From: Ptychodera flava | Lineage: Eukaryota; Hemichordata; Enteropneusta; Ptychoderidae | Length of the DNA stretch: 64,000 nt | Direction of reading: 5' to 3' | Assembly: GCF_041260155.1 (NCBI RefSeq) | Contig: NW_027248277.1 | Span: forward strand, 2,206,501 to 2,270,500 | Part shown: piece by piece, positions 1 through 12,000 of the stretch | How positions within the stretch are numbered: the first letter of the stretch is position 1 | Layout of the letters: each line of letters starts with the position of its first letter | Notes under the pieces: model-generated | What the model saw: only the letters and a program-made list of their open reading frames with translations | Databases searched by the model: none | Told to the model about the DNA's origin: nothing | Position numbers and translations under genes: made by a program

Positions 1-2670
1 AAGGAAAAAAATTGGGCACCAAAGACAGCGGTAAAAAGTACATTTGAAGCACTTTACCTTTAACTTTGAAGTATTGGAAGAGTCCTGTTGTTCTTTTGGT
101 GAAGTTGGACTCATGAATGTTGTTAAAAAAGGGGGGTTGGAGGGTTTTAACCGTTGCATTTGTTATGACAGGCCAGATTGTTGAATATTCATGGACTGGA
201 ACAATATTGAACTAATTGTTTTTGAGAGTCTGTTTTGTTTTGTTATCTCTCTATTGAAATTTAAAAACAAAAGTAAAAGGGCGGGTCATTAATGGGAGTG
301 CATGGAAATGGAGAGATTGTCCTCTGTATTGAATAGGCTTTAGAAAGACGTGGCTAGTAGATAGACTTTGACTGGAAGTGATTTGAAAAGACTTCATCAG
401 AGTCAGGTACGGCAACATCAAAAGGCTGTGCCATTAGCCGACCCCGACACTACAATGCCAATGGACCGTTTAAGTTGGTCATTGTAGTCACTGCACACCG
501 TGGTCCTGGGCCGTCACTGTCTCTCTTTACTGCCCTTGCCTCAGCTCTCACAATACGCACTCAAGTGTCACTGTAACCGGTATCAGCATACCGTACACCT
601 CTCTCCATGCATCTTCAGGATCGGGACGAACCTCGCGACCGGGACGAACCTCGCGACCGAGTCCATCACACGATCTCCAGACGAGGAATCTCGTCCCATT
701 TGAAAGTGAGTCTCTAACTTTCTAATCCAACTAGATAATCCATGTTTCGGAAACAGCTCAAACTGTTCTGTAAAAACATTTGGTGTTTTATCAGGATCAG
801 AGTCTATCAGATACTAACATACATATTTTAATTCCTCTTGACAGCTCAAGTAGCAAAAAGTCTCATTTTTGACCAACCAAACTACAATGACCCTTCAATG
901 TAAAGCGTAGTAGAAATGTTTAGCCACTTGCAAAAAATTCTGGCTTAAGTATCTAGTTTGCCAATGTTGGGCCTTGTACAATAGCCTCAATTAGCGAATA
1001 TTGTGTGTTGCCATTGTTTCTTTATTAAGATGTGAAAACTTTCTATTGAACAAAATGCCTTTGAACTTACCTACTGCCTTTGTGTTGTGGAGTTGGTGGC
1101 CGACAATCAAAGCTCCCAGTCTGTAGCCGTGGTTTTTTTTATGTCAGCCTAGGCCACTGCGGTATCGTGTGGAGTGTGTGAGTGGTGACGTCTGCATTTC
1201 AAATCAGTTAGTCTGTGAGCTGTCAGGAGAGGCTGGGTCTCCTGTTGAACGGACTCAACCGATTAACAGCCTCAGATGGTTGAAGTGCATTTCAAGTTCA
1301 GACGCTGCGGCCTCCTTTGTCGGAACCGTGTGTTTATCTCCAGAGAATGGTCAAGTTTGTTTATCTGAGTTTGTTTTCAAAGCACACTTCTGTTTTACCT
1401 CCACTTTTCTCAACTCCTGTGTAAAGCTGTCCCTCAAGGCAGATAATTTGTTCGCTACTTTTTTAAACGTTTTTACATCGATTCCTCTGTGGGCCTGTTG
1501 AGACTTATAATCTGTTGGAGTTTTAGTGAATACATCGCTGACATGACAAATGCCTACTGCCGCAATAGAACAATTGGAACAAGTCCTCTACAGGTAGGAA
1601 ATTTCATCTACTTTTATGTTTTATCTGATTTTATCTTTATTTTTTGTTCTGTGCAAGTTTTTGCATACTGCGGAGTGAATGGTGAAATGGATGTAGCAAT
1701 TTGGATTCCGTCACGGTACTATGGTCTTTATTGTGTTGGTTTAATTGTTTAGCCTACAGGTGGGAGTCGTTGTCGGCACTTTGCAGGACAGCCCTCCACA
1801 TCCTTCTCGTCAATTTCAATCACTTTGCAGATCCCTCAAATACTTTGCATTCCCAAAGTCATTCTTTCCACAAGGTGCTTGTGTGTCTTTACCACCGGTC
1901 ATTACAGACTGTGGCCGATGTCACACATTGGTTGTATCGGAATTGTAAATCTTGGATTGCTCTTTTGATCCTGTGCTGGCAGATTTATAGTTTGCATGGA
2001 AAAGCAGTGTGGCAAAGATATTGTACAAGACGTGATGGTCTTTTCAATGACGAAAGCATGTCAAACTTTAAAGAATTCTTCATTGAAAAAAATGAAGATT
2101 GGTGTTTGTAGGACAATCAGCTCCACAAGTTTGTATCTGAAACTTTTCACTACAAGTGAAGTCTCCGTCATCTCATATTATTTCACTCAAACATTGGACG
2201 CAATTAAAACCAAATTGTTCTTTGAAGAAGCCTTTGTGTGATGACATGAATTATTAGACATATAAACATTGAAGATATCCTCGGGACTTTTTTTATTGTC
2301 ATTGAGTTGAAAGTACAGTACGTCTGTGACGTACAATTGCTTTCTTTTCAAAAGATTTTGTACGCATTTCCTGTCTCCTTCAGTGTAGTATTATTCAGTG
2401 TCTCAGTTGGAGAAAAAATGATGAGCCATGAATTTAAGTGTTTTTAGTACAATAATGATGATAAAGTAGTCAAAAACCCACACAATGAAATACGTGATTT
2501 ATTTTCATTGTATATTGTATTATATTTCCCGTAGCCTCAAGTGAAATGTTCATTTTCTGTAAAGACCAGACAAAGCTGAGTGCGTTGTCTATTGTCTGTA
2601 GTTTTTACAAAACTAGTCTATCCTTGTGTATTCCATTGTCAGAATTTCAGTAGTTTGTACAGACTTTAAC

Positions 2671-2749
2671 CCCTTCACCATAATGGTTTGACCCAAATCT
2701 ATTGTCATATAGTGATTGTGGACCTGTTTATTGGGAATTAAGGGTGAAC
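2671..2749 (+). repeat. Dispersed ~85 bp repeat, copy 1
   Basis: It starts near CCCTTCACCATAATGGTTTG, contains GTGGACCTGTTTA and ends AAGGGTGAAC. The same order of blocks occurs at 5443-5524 (inverted), 11465-11552, 12121-12198 (inverted) and 22621-22705. The ends are roughly inverted (CCCTTCACC versus GTTCACCCTT), which fits a very small MITE. Confidence 0.7.
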
Positions 2750-5442
2750 TGGCTAACTTATATTAGACTTTGACATCAGTAGGAAGTACCTGTTTTAATG
2801 ACATATTTTTAGCATTTGACTTTTCCGTTAGAAATTCAAGTTAATTAAATAGAAATCTCAAAATAGACCAGAAATTCAGACACGTTTTGGAATATTTTCT
2901 TGAATTGCATTGGTGAAAAAGGTGTGATTGCAATATTTTGACATGTAAAATTTACCTGTGATATGCAAAATGTACTTGTGAAATCAGTGAAAAACTTGGC
3001 TGTAAAACCATAAACACACTATATTGCACAGCCATCAGAAAATCTGTGACAGAAATTAGTTTGTCTAATTAACTAGTGTACAAACATGTTATGATATGCA
3101 AATTAGTGTTAAGGAAGTTTATAATTGACTTTGGATAGGTCAGTAATTGCCTTTATTAACCCCTATTGTTTGGTATTGGCCTGCCAGTTGAAATCCAGGA
3201 AAATTTAATTACTTAATTTTAACCATTATTTAAAACCAGTAGCCGCATCAAAAACGTGTATGCTACCAGAATCCCTCATTTCAACTTTGTCATAAAATCT
3301 TTCTTGTTTTTAGCCACTTTAAAGACCAAACTATTCTGAAATAGGTATACACAAATTTCACAACTGGATTTGCGAGATAAGCGTGAAAAACATTTACAAT
3401 AGATATCATACAGCAATCACTAATGTTTACTGAAAGTGTTACGTTTCTCAACCAAAACACAGATGTTCATTTTCAAAATCTTTAGTAGACATTCTCAACA
3501 GCAGCTTTGTCAACACAGTGTTGATTTGCACACAATGTAAAATCTAGAATTGTGTGCCTTGAAGTGTTCTACTCTCTACCAGCTGAGCATACACACTGTC
3601 TGAACGCCGTTTTGTACAAAGTAGTAACACACTCAGACAAAACGAATAAATGATTGCGGTTTTTGTTTACATGTAGAAATCTATAAAACTCAACCAACAT
3701 GCAGCGTAGCTGTCTGTCTGATGTAAGAAACACAGGTACTTATGTACTTGTTGAAAATGAGTGAAGTATTTTGAAATGACAGACACAGGTGTTAAATCCT
3801 TCCACAGACATGAAATCATCCATGGTGTACTCAACAATAGAAAGAGGATTAGCATAGGCATTCTGTAAGGCATATCTTTCACCCCTGTATTGTGGTTTAG
3901 AAGTCCAAGTTAGCCATAGGAAACTGTAGGAATGGACCAAAATTGACTTGATAATGGGGGAAACAGAATGTGAAAAGAAGAATTGAATCATAGATCTCCC
4001 AAGATGTTACTATTCACAATTCCAATGTTGAATTTTTGCACAATTTTTAATGAACTTTATTACTACCTCCAATAAATTCCACAAATTCCGTACTTGTTTC
4101 AATATCTATCAGTACCAGGAATATAGATATTTGTTTTTTTGAACTTTTAGAATTACATTTGTTGGTTATTTTGAACATTTGTACCTTTGAAGATGTGATG
4201 GGTAGAAATTGACATTTGACAAAACTCAACACATTTGAAAACCAGGGAAAACGAACATTGACATGAAAGAATAATAGAAGACAAAATCTTTGAAAAGTTA
4301 TAGGGATCAATAAAATGCATGTCAGATAAGTAGGACAGGTCTCATGGGAGAGGGCAGGGCTGGTAGGAAAGAGATTTGCTAAACCAGAATTCAATTCTTT
4401 TAATAATGTGTGACAATAGCGTTCCTGGCCTGACTCACAATCATTGTACGTGTGTATTGAGTTGACTGCAACTTAATTGCAAAAAAAGCACGGTCATTTC
4501 ACAAATGGAGTGACCGTTAAACATCCCATGATTTGATTCTGGTCCTTTCTTGACTGACCTGGCCAGGACAAGGGTCAAAGGTCAAGTGTGTAGGACCAAG
4601 TCCTCATAACAGTCAATTGATAGAGAGATAAACTACTTGTTTGTTTTTGATTCAATAATTATATATTGTGAGAAAATATTTTGTAAGAAAATGATAATGA
4701 CATGCCTGGTTATTACAGGTATCCAGTGAGCTCAAGGCTTTTCTTTACTTTATAGAAAAAAAGGATTATTCATTTCAGTTATCCTTTCATATCCATGGAA
4801 GAGAAAAACCAGGAAGAGGATGGGTCTTTTGAATCAGAAAATATTTGTTGTCAATTGCTTGATAACAACTCAATGTGTTTACAACACTGCCTGTTAGGTA
4901 TACAACAACAAGTACTGCGTTGGAGGTCCATCTTCAGGTACAATACCATAGTGTCTGTAAAAGAGTATTTTGTACTAAGCTCTCTCTGAGACAGTTGACT
5001 CAGCTTTTCAAATGTGAAAATCACCCACTGTGTTACAAGGGATTCCCTGCTGAGTTATTTGGATTGGATAAAAACAGATCTGTGAGAATAGAGTCGGCTG
5101 TTTTGAAAACCCCTGTGGTCCCGATACAACTGTATTGTCCTAGGATGTTTTGAACAGTGGATAAGGTGTGGATTACTATTGCCAAGCTAAGATGAGTTGA
5201 ACCAGTGAGTTATTAGATCATAAGATTAAACCATAGACAGTATGATTAAACTTACAACAAACTTCATACATCAATTATCTGTACACTTCAACAATTTTCT
5301 TGTTGGTAGAATTTCTTTTCGCAGTGAAGTCAACAGGTATATTTTGCTAAAAACTATAAAATGTACCAACGATTACAAATGTTGACCGGAATAAGGCTGA
5401 AAAAACATTTTTGCAAAATACAAGAAGCTTACAAACTAACCT

Positions 5443-5524
5443 GTTCACCCTCAATTACCTGTAAACAGGTCCATACCCACCATTGATTACAGTGGGTTCG
5501 GGCCAAACCATTGTGGTGAAAGGG
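5443..5524 (-). repeat. Dispersed ~85 bp repeat, copy 2 (inverted)
   Basis: Read on the minus strand it runs from CCCTTTCACCACAATGG through GGACCTGTTTACAGG to GAGGGTGAAC. It matches the copies at 2671 and 22621 in block order and spacing. Confidence 0.7.
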
Positions 5525-6332
5525 ATGATAATTTCACGAAGCAATTCAATTGGAAAGAATAAAACAATGGTGAGCATTTATGTCCCTTAAAAATCAACTG
5601 ACAGACTTGCATTTATGCCTCATCATACATTGTTTTTGCAAAGTTTCTGGAATGTTGGTAAATGATTTGGGAACCCTGGTAACATTTCTGCTGCCCCCTT
5701 AATCTACCGGTACTTGCATTGATATACCAAGGGTATTAAACCCTGGTAAAATGAATGGGAAACCCCGGTAACATTTACCTTGGTACCCGACCTTAATAAA
5801 AACACTGTCATAGTGTTAGCCAATGGTTCACAACCCCAACTCATGAAAAATGTACGTAGTAAGTCTTACCATACCCAGAAAACAATGAAATTAAACCGTT
5901 GTGTATCTTGATATAAAGTATAGTCCAACACAACTGACCAAATTTTCAGTCAAAGTTTGGCTATTGCTTTTGTTTTGTTTGAGAATTTGAGACAAAAATG
6001 CCACCCTACGGTAGTGATGTGACATTGTGAGAACAAAACCACAGAACTGCAAAAACAGGAATGTTTCTATTTCATTCACCAGGAATGTAAGCTGATATGT
6101 ATCACCTATCTGACAGTTCTTTTGTGTGTCTGATTTTTGCCATAGTTGCTCTAAATAGCTTTCTAATCGCTCGTAAAATCATATACTCTGTCTTTGTTTC
6201 TGGTTTTCTTCCCGTAACCGTCTTACATTCCTCTCTCAAGGAGTTATCTGCAAAGATGACATCTTGAGACCGTTCAGCCGTGAAACTTAAATTCCTTACA
6301 GTGTCATCCTGATGTCTTGATCGCCATGACGC

Positions 6333-6475
6333 ACCATCACTGACGCCCCATCACTGACGCCCCATCACTGACGCCCCATCACTGACGCCCCATCACCGAC
6401 GCCCCATCACTGACGCCCCATCACTGACGCCCCATCACTGACGCCCCATCACTGACGCCCCATCACCGATCACTG
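6333..6475 (+). repeat. 14-bp tandem minisatellite, about 10 copies
   Basis: The unit is CCATCACTGACGCC repeated about ten times with almost no divergence. The only regular variant, ATCACCG in place of ATCACTG, occurs in the fifth and tenth units, which indicates a 70-bp higher-order period (duplication of a block of five). The unit length is not a multiple of three, so it is unlikely to be coding. Confidence 0.9.
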
Positions 6476-8869
6476 ACCAACATCAAAGCAAAGGCACTAC
6501 CTTTAATCCGTGTAATTACATAATGACTAAATTACTGTCGGCAATTGAAGTTAATTCACCGCGGTACATAACCTCATTTGCATCTGTTTGGGTTCATGTT
6601 ATCGATTGAGACCAAGGGTTGGTGGTCCTGTGTGAGTATCTGTTCAGCTGTTTATGTCAGGTCAGATAAGCCGGTAATTACACGGCATCAAACCAGTGAT
6701 TAAAACCGATAATGAAGTGAAGATTAATGCAGAGAATCTACAATACTAATGAAACTTTAGGTTGTTTGTACCAGTCTTGAAATTCTTCACAGAGTCTCCA
6801 AGCCACTACTTTATTTTTGACTTTCAAATCTCAAGAAAGACTGCTACTGTCCTGCATGTTGTTTATTGCTTGGCGTCCACAAAAACATGTCTAGATTAAG
6901 TATTAGACAATTTATTGTGTTTTCTGCACAACAATTCAAGGATAAAGGCCGCAATTAATGGATGGACATGCCAGGTATTTGGTAAATGTCGAAATCACAT
7001 TATGATACCCTGGCATCGCGGAATGCAGACAATGCGTGCAGTTCGTGGCAAAAATTAGCACTGCTACAGGGGGTCAACATTCCAGCCGACATCACCTAGC
7101 TATTTCCCCCACACCTTCTGTCAACTATGTAGCTTTATCTCAAGACAGCGGTCAAACCATTTCACATCTGTTTTGGTCTGGGGTTTTTTTTGCAACCTTG
7201 CTAAATGCCATCTGTGTGTGGTCAGTCTGTCCCTGGAAACCGGCTGTCAACTCTTTTCTTTACCTGTTCGTCATTTACAGAAAACAGTTAGTTTTCTTAA
7301 TGTTATTTGTTAAAGTTCTGAAAGGCATGTTCCACCTCCACTGTGCTAGGATATAAACACGGATTCCTTAAACCACGGGGTACAGCTAGTGGTGGCACCA
7401 TCGCTGTGTTTCAATACTATGACTGTATGTGGTTTTTGAAATATCCTTTTTGTACAACCTCAGCATTCATCATGCATACTTCATCCCCTCTTTATTATGT
7501 TCCAAACTTTTGTAGGTTTATTCCCCCTGACGTTTTCTCCAACACAACACATAATAATTCCTATTATATTCCCCCAAAATCCTACTCTGTTATTCTTTGT
7601 TATAATGTTCACTACTAGAAAAAAACACGTATCAGTATTCCAAGAGTGATTTAGTTTGCAATACGGTAAGGCGCCTATTTTCTACTAGTGAAAAATTTTG
7701 CAACTCAGTGCTTCATTAAATTATTACTTAATCTCCAAGGCAAATACAGAAATAAATGTCTTCACGTTAACGTTTATAACATTAACATCAGTTGCTGTTT
7801 AATCATTTCCATGAAGCCATACACTAGACAATGGTTTTGAAACAAAGTACAAATAATCTTGTCAATGAATATACCGGTAATTACCTCAGCACAGTGTGCT
7901 AAGATTTGAAAAATAGAAAAATGGATTTGAAAACTACTAGTATGATAAAAAGTTTCATTCTTCATGTGTAATGGCTGTTGTAAAAGTTTAGAGGAACCAT
8001 GATGAAATGACTACCGGTAACTTACCAGCCACATTGAGGTAGTTGGCAAGACACTGGCTCTCAGTGTCTCCATGTCAGTCATAATAAATTCTCAGTAAAT
8101 GATACATTAAATCACAAATTTAAACACATCACAGTGACCAACTCCAGTGAGTTTCTACATTCCATGGATATTTCCTGTTTCCTTGGAAAGAACAATCCTT
8201 CATAATATCCTCCGGTAGTTTCCTGCTTTGCCTTGCTGACATCCAGCCACAATATATCAATGACTCAGCTCTGTTGTATTTGTGCGGCATTGAACTTGGC
8301 GCCTGAAGAGTTTATTTCAAAGCCATACAAATTTACCAAGGGCATATCTCAGCTATCATTGTGTTTGCTTTTAGCATTATAACAGCTGACAAGGAATACA
8401 AAAAACCAGAGGAGGGCTTCCAAATTCCTTAGTGAAATTTTATAGTTATATTGGTGAGACAATGGTTTCACAAGAAACAGGTTATGTCTGTGAAATTATG
8501 GTATTTTGAAAACAACTGAGATTTTATTTTTGAGTTTCTTCCTGAATTTTGAAATCAGTGCTGACACGTACTGATAATGTGAAAGATTTGACATTGAGTA
8601 GTGACAGGTTTGAAAATAAACATTTAATCTTTTTTGCAAACAAATCAGGTTTCTTCTGTCTGCAGGTGTCAGAAGACAGCCCCACTCACACCTTGGCATT
8701 TTTCTTTCAAATAAATAACGTAAAGAAGTTGCTTTTCTAGAATTAAATCCAAAATCCCTACTCTGACGCTGTCAGTGTGATGAAATGGGTCAGAAAGTGT
8801 GGGTTTCACTTTGTTTCCTGCTCAAAACTGTTTGAAAAAAAAACTATTACATGTATATTCATAAGGCCA

Positions 8870-9054
8870 ATTCACAGAGCCTGATTGGTTACATGTTCAT
8901 GAATATTCATTACCTCATTTGAATATGTCGGTGGCTTTCAGCTGGTCAGTATGAGTTCATTGTTGTAACTCAGTTCAGCATACCAACACGTTGTACTACA
9001 TTGTAGAAAGGAGAGCATGGTTTGACTGAAAATATTTGTAGCAGGATTAGTGAA
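8870..9054 (+). promoter_or_regulatory. Candidate promoter / 5' UTR of the short MCC transcript
   Basis: The stretch just before the first proposed MCC codon contains CCAAT-type boxes in both orientations (GGCCAATTC near 8876 and CTGATTGGTT near 8882). An in-frame TAG at 9004-9006 closes the reading frame upstream of the ATG. No TATA box is obvious. Placement rests on the exon call downstream and on these boxes only. Confidence 0.35.
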
Positions 9055-9087
9055 ATGAAAATGCCCACAGCGGTGTCCTCGCTACAA
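9055..9087 (+). CDS. MCC: MCC exon 1 (11 codons, start codon)
   Basis: It reads MKMPTAVSSLQ and then the donor CAA|GTGAGT. Joining it in phase 0 to exon 2 gives SSLQ-LHLAALASLKG. This parallels the vertebrate short isoform, where a short variable start beginning with MK-type sequence runs into ELHSAALASLKG. The frame is closed upstream by TAG at 9004. A distal alternative start cannot be excluded. Confidence 0.6.
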
Positions 9088-12000
9088 GTGAGTATGATTT
9101 TTACTTGGCTTTTACTCTCTTGTTTGTCAGAAATTTTGCCGCTGATAACATATTTTTATGCCGTGTAGTCTGCTCAGTTATGTCTGTAACTATGAGGCAT
9201 GTTGAATGTAATCAAGAAATACATTAGATTGTAAACAATGCACAGTACAGGTAGTTATGTCCGACATACGGTAGTGACTCAACTTCAACATTTTTGGAAT
9301 CCTTCCTGATTTTTTCAAAAAAAATGTATTCCTATTTTGTACCTGGATAGAGTACATCAACTAATAATGACAGAATTTTGAAAATTCTGTCTGTAAATAT
9401 ACAGCTTTGTGACAGGTGTGGTGTTGTTAGTTGAAGTGTCGGTGAAGTGTTTTGATGGAACAGATTCCACCAGGGCTACTTTTAGTAAGAAGCCACAAGA
9501 TTTCACAGAATGCTTGGAATTTTAATTGAAGGTGAAAAAGGTCGCAAATGAAAGTTTTCCTGTGAGTTACGGTTTAATCAGTATTGTTGACCCTTATCAC
9601 CCCTATTTTCAAGTGAATAGGTCCAAGCACATAAACAAAAACAGAGAGATAGAGGGAGCGTGAGTAAACCATTCCGTCTTGTAAAAAGTTATTATAATTG
9701 TAAACAACTTCACTGACCTGAAATACATACACTTTGTGTTTGGGTTGTGAGCTTGTACCGCATTCGCATTATGTTATGGTACATATGAAGGCATATAGTC
9801 CACAGTAAATCAAAAGTGTACCAGGATCCTTCAATTCAAAGTTTTGGTACAATCCTAGTGTATTGTACGGTATGTTTGACCACTGTAAATGAAAGTGGGG
9901 ATGCAAGGATTTTGATCATGGAGGGACTGTGACTGGTGAGATGCATTTCCTCCAGGCACAGTGTGGAGGGACCTTGACAGGTGACAGACAGTCCCCAAAT
10001 TCAAAGCTTTTAGGTAGGGACAATAGTTTAGTCGATGGATGAACTGGGAACAGTTACTATAAATAATTAATATTATGAACAATAACTGCTAATTACTACA
10101 ATGGCTTGCAGCTGAACTTTCCCAAACTTTGTAGAAAAACTTTGAACAATGAATGGACCTGACCCTGACAGTGTATTTTTCTCAATGCCGTTAAATCTCT
10201 GATGTTGGTATTTGTGAAGTCAGTGTTACTGTTTATTGTTCTACTTAGTGACACAGAAAGTAATGCTTAATGTCATTGGTTGGAGTCAACTACAATTTGA
10301 CAACTATATGTTACCTCTGAGAAACTGTGTTAAAATTTAGGTTTTGTCTTGATATGTCCAAGTTTTCTAGAGTGGATGGGAGGATGGTTTCAGGACGTAG
10401 GGGTGTTGACTTCTGTGCCGTTGTTTACAGTTTGGTTTCAGTGCTGAAGTTGTAAGTGCATTCAGGCAAATGTGGGTGTTCACCACTGTGCTGTGGTTAA
10501 AACTCATCATTTTCAACACTGAGGTTGGACCAACAAAGTGAAGGCGTTGACCAGAGTTGTAATTGATAGTTTGTAAATTGATGGACCACCTTAATGGCTG
10601 AGATGTGTAGAAAGTGTCCCAGGCATCTGTTCCGTTCTCACAATCAGAATCCATGTCTGTGACAATGATTGTCAGCTGAATTGTGTGGACTGCAGTCGGT
10701 ACGCTTACAGAGAAAAAAAGCCACTTTCACGGTCAAAGGTATTTGAAGATTGTGTTTGTAAATGTATCTTGCTTCTCAATGTCAAGGTGCATGCCACTTA
10801 GAGCAATTTCAAGTTGTGTTTGCTGATAATGGGATGTTGAGACGACACACACACACGGCTGGCGTACTCAAAGAAGCGGGCAAGGTCTTTGATGTATGGC
10901 GGTGTGTTTTTAGTCGGCTGGTGAGTTTAATTTGGTTTTGGAGGAAACATTGATTGATGATAGAGACATTCAGAGAGAGAGACTGACTGTAACCTTGACT
11001 TTTACAACTCGGTATACAAAATGAGAAAATTGTTATTTCAATATTCTGCCAAGAAAATGTTAATTGTACTGAAAACACTTAGATTCCTTTTGATGTACTC
11101 TCCTATTCATCTCTCTGTTTAAATTTAATGAACACTGATAGATATTGAAATTTGGAGCCTCCATGTCTGTCTGTATTTTAATGGTAGTTTCAGAACTTGG
11201 CAAGTTTTACTGAAAGCTAAAACATCTAAAAGTTTACAATAGTGAAGACTTAACTATTTCTAGTCTTGAATTATACAATTAACAGCAACTTTCTAGTTCT
11301 ACCTTTTCAATTCAAATCTATATTTAAGTAGATCAACATAAATGCATAGCAATTTTATTGGTCTACTTTTGTTTCAGTGCTGATATTGAAACATTCCATA
11401 ACATAAAGCCTAGAATGCTCCAGACATAATGTATTTCACTGTTTGTACATCATACGTACGTGATCCCATTACAAACCATAGTTTTGACCCAAACTCATTG
11501 TAATCAATGGTCATTGTGGCATGTGGACCTGTTTACAGACACTTTAGGTGAACAGTTTCTTAAATCATAATGTTAATCAAGGTCTCTTAAAAAATTACGC
11601 CTTTCAAGACATTTCTTGAATATTAACTGCAAACACTGATCAATGTACCGGTATCTTTGGGTCACTTCCTGTTTGACAGGAAGTAGAAATCCTAAATTTG
11701 TACACCTGCATTCAGAAAATGTTCTCACCTTCTCATTGTACTTCTCTGTCAACAACACACCTACTGATATCATTGTGTCAACTCCTCTACACTGGGAATT
11801 CTTTTTTTCCCAATTTTGCATTCCTGTACAACCAATATCCTCTGATAAATTTCCTGTCAATTTTGCTCAGCACAATCATCTTCTGTTGTGATTCAAACTT
11901 TTGTCTGTTTTGACAATGCTTCAAAAAAAACCATAGACAACCGGAAAATATTGTAGTCTGGTGAAATTCAAATTTCCAAAAGTTATGTGATCCCAGTTTT

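Larger units (their letters stand above)
1..8850. other. Region upstream of the first recognised MCC exon; no gene supported
   Basis: Open frames here are short, start at arbitrary codons, lack convincing splice context and match no protein I recognise. The region is AT-rich and holds two copies of a dispersed ~85 bp repeat and a 14-bp minisatellite, listed separately. Vertebrate MCC has a longer isoform with extra N-terminal exons from a distal promoter, so part of this stretch could be an intron of such an isoform. I found no exon that shows it. Confidence 0.5.

Noticed and set aside
1169..2241. Overlapping plus-strand open frames of 80-136 codons
   Set aside because: No shared family, no conserved motif, overlapping frames and no splice context tying them together; best explained as chance frames.
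4047..4394. 115-codon minus-strand frame
   Set aside because: Phe/Leu-rich chance frame in AT-rich DNA with no recognisable domain or conservation.
7036..7618. Two adjacent plus-strand frames of 106 and 91 codons
   Set aside because: No motif, no homology that I recognise, and no acceptor/donor arrangement linking them to MCC.
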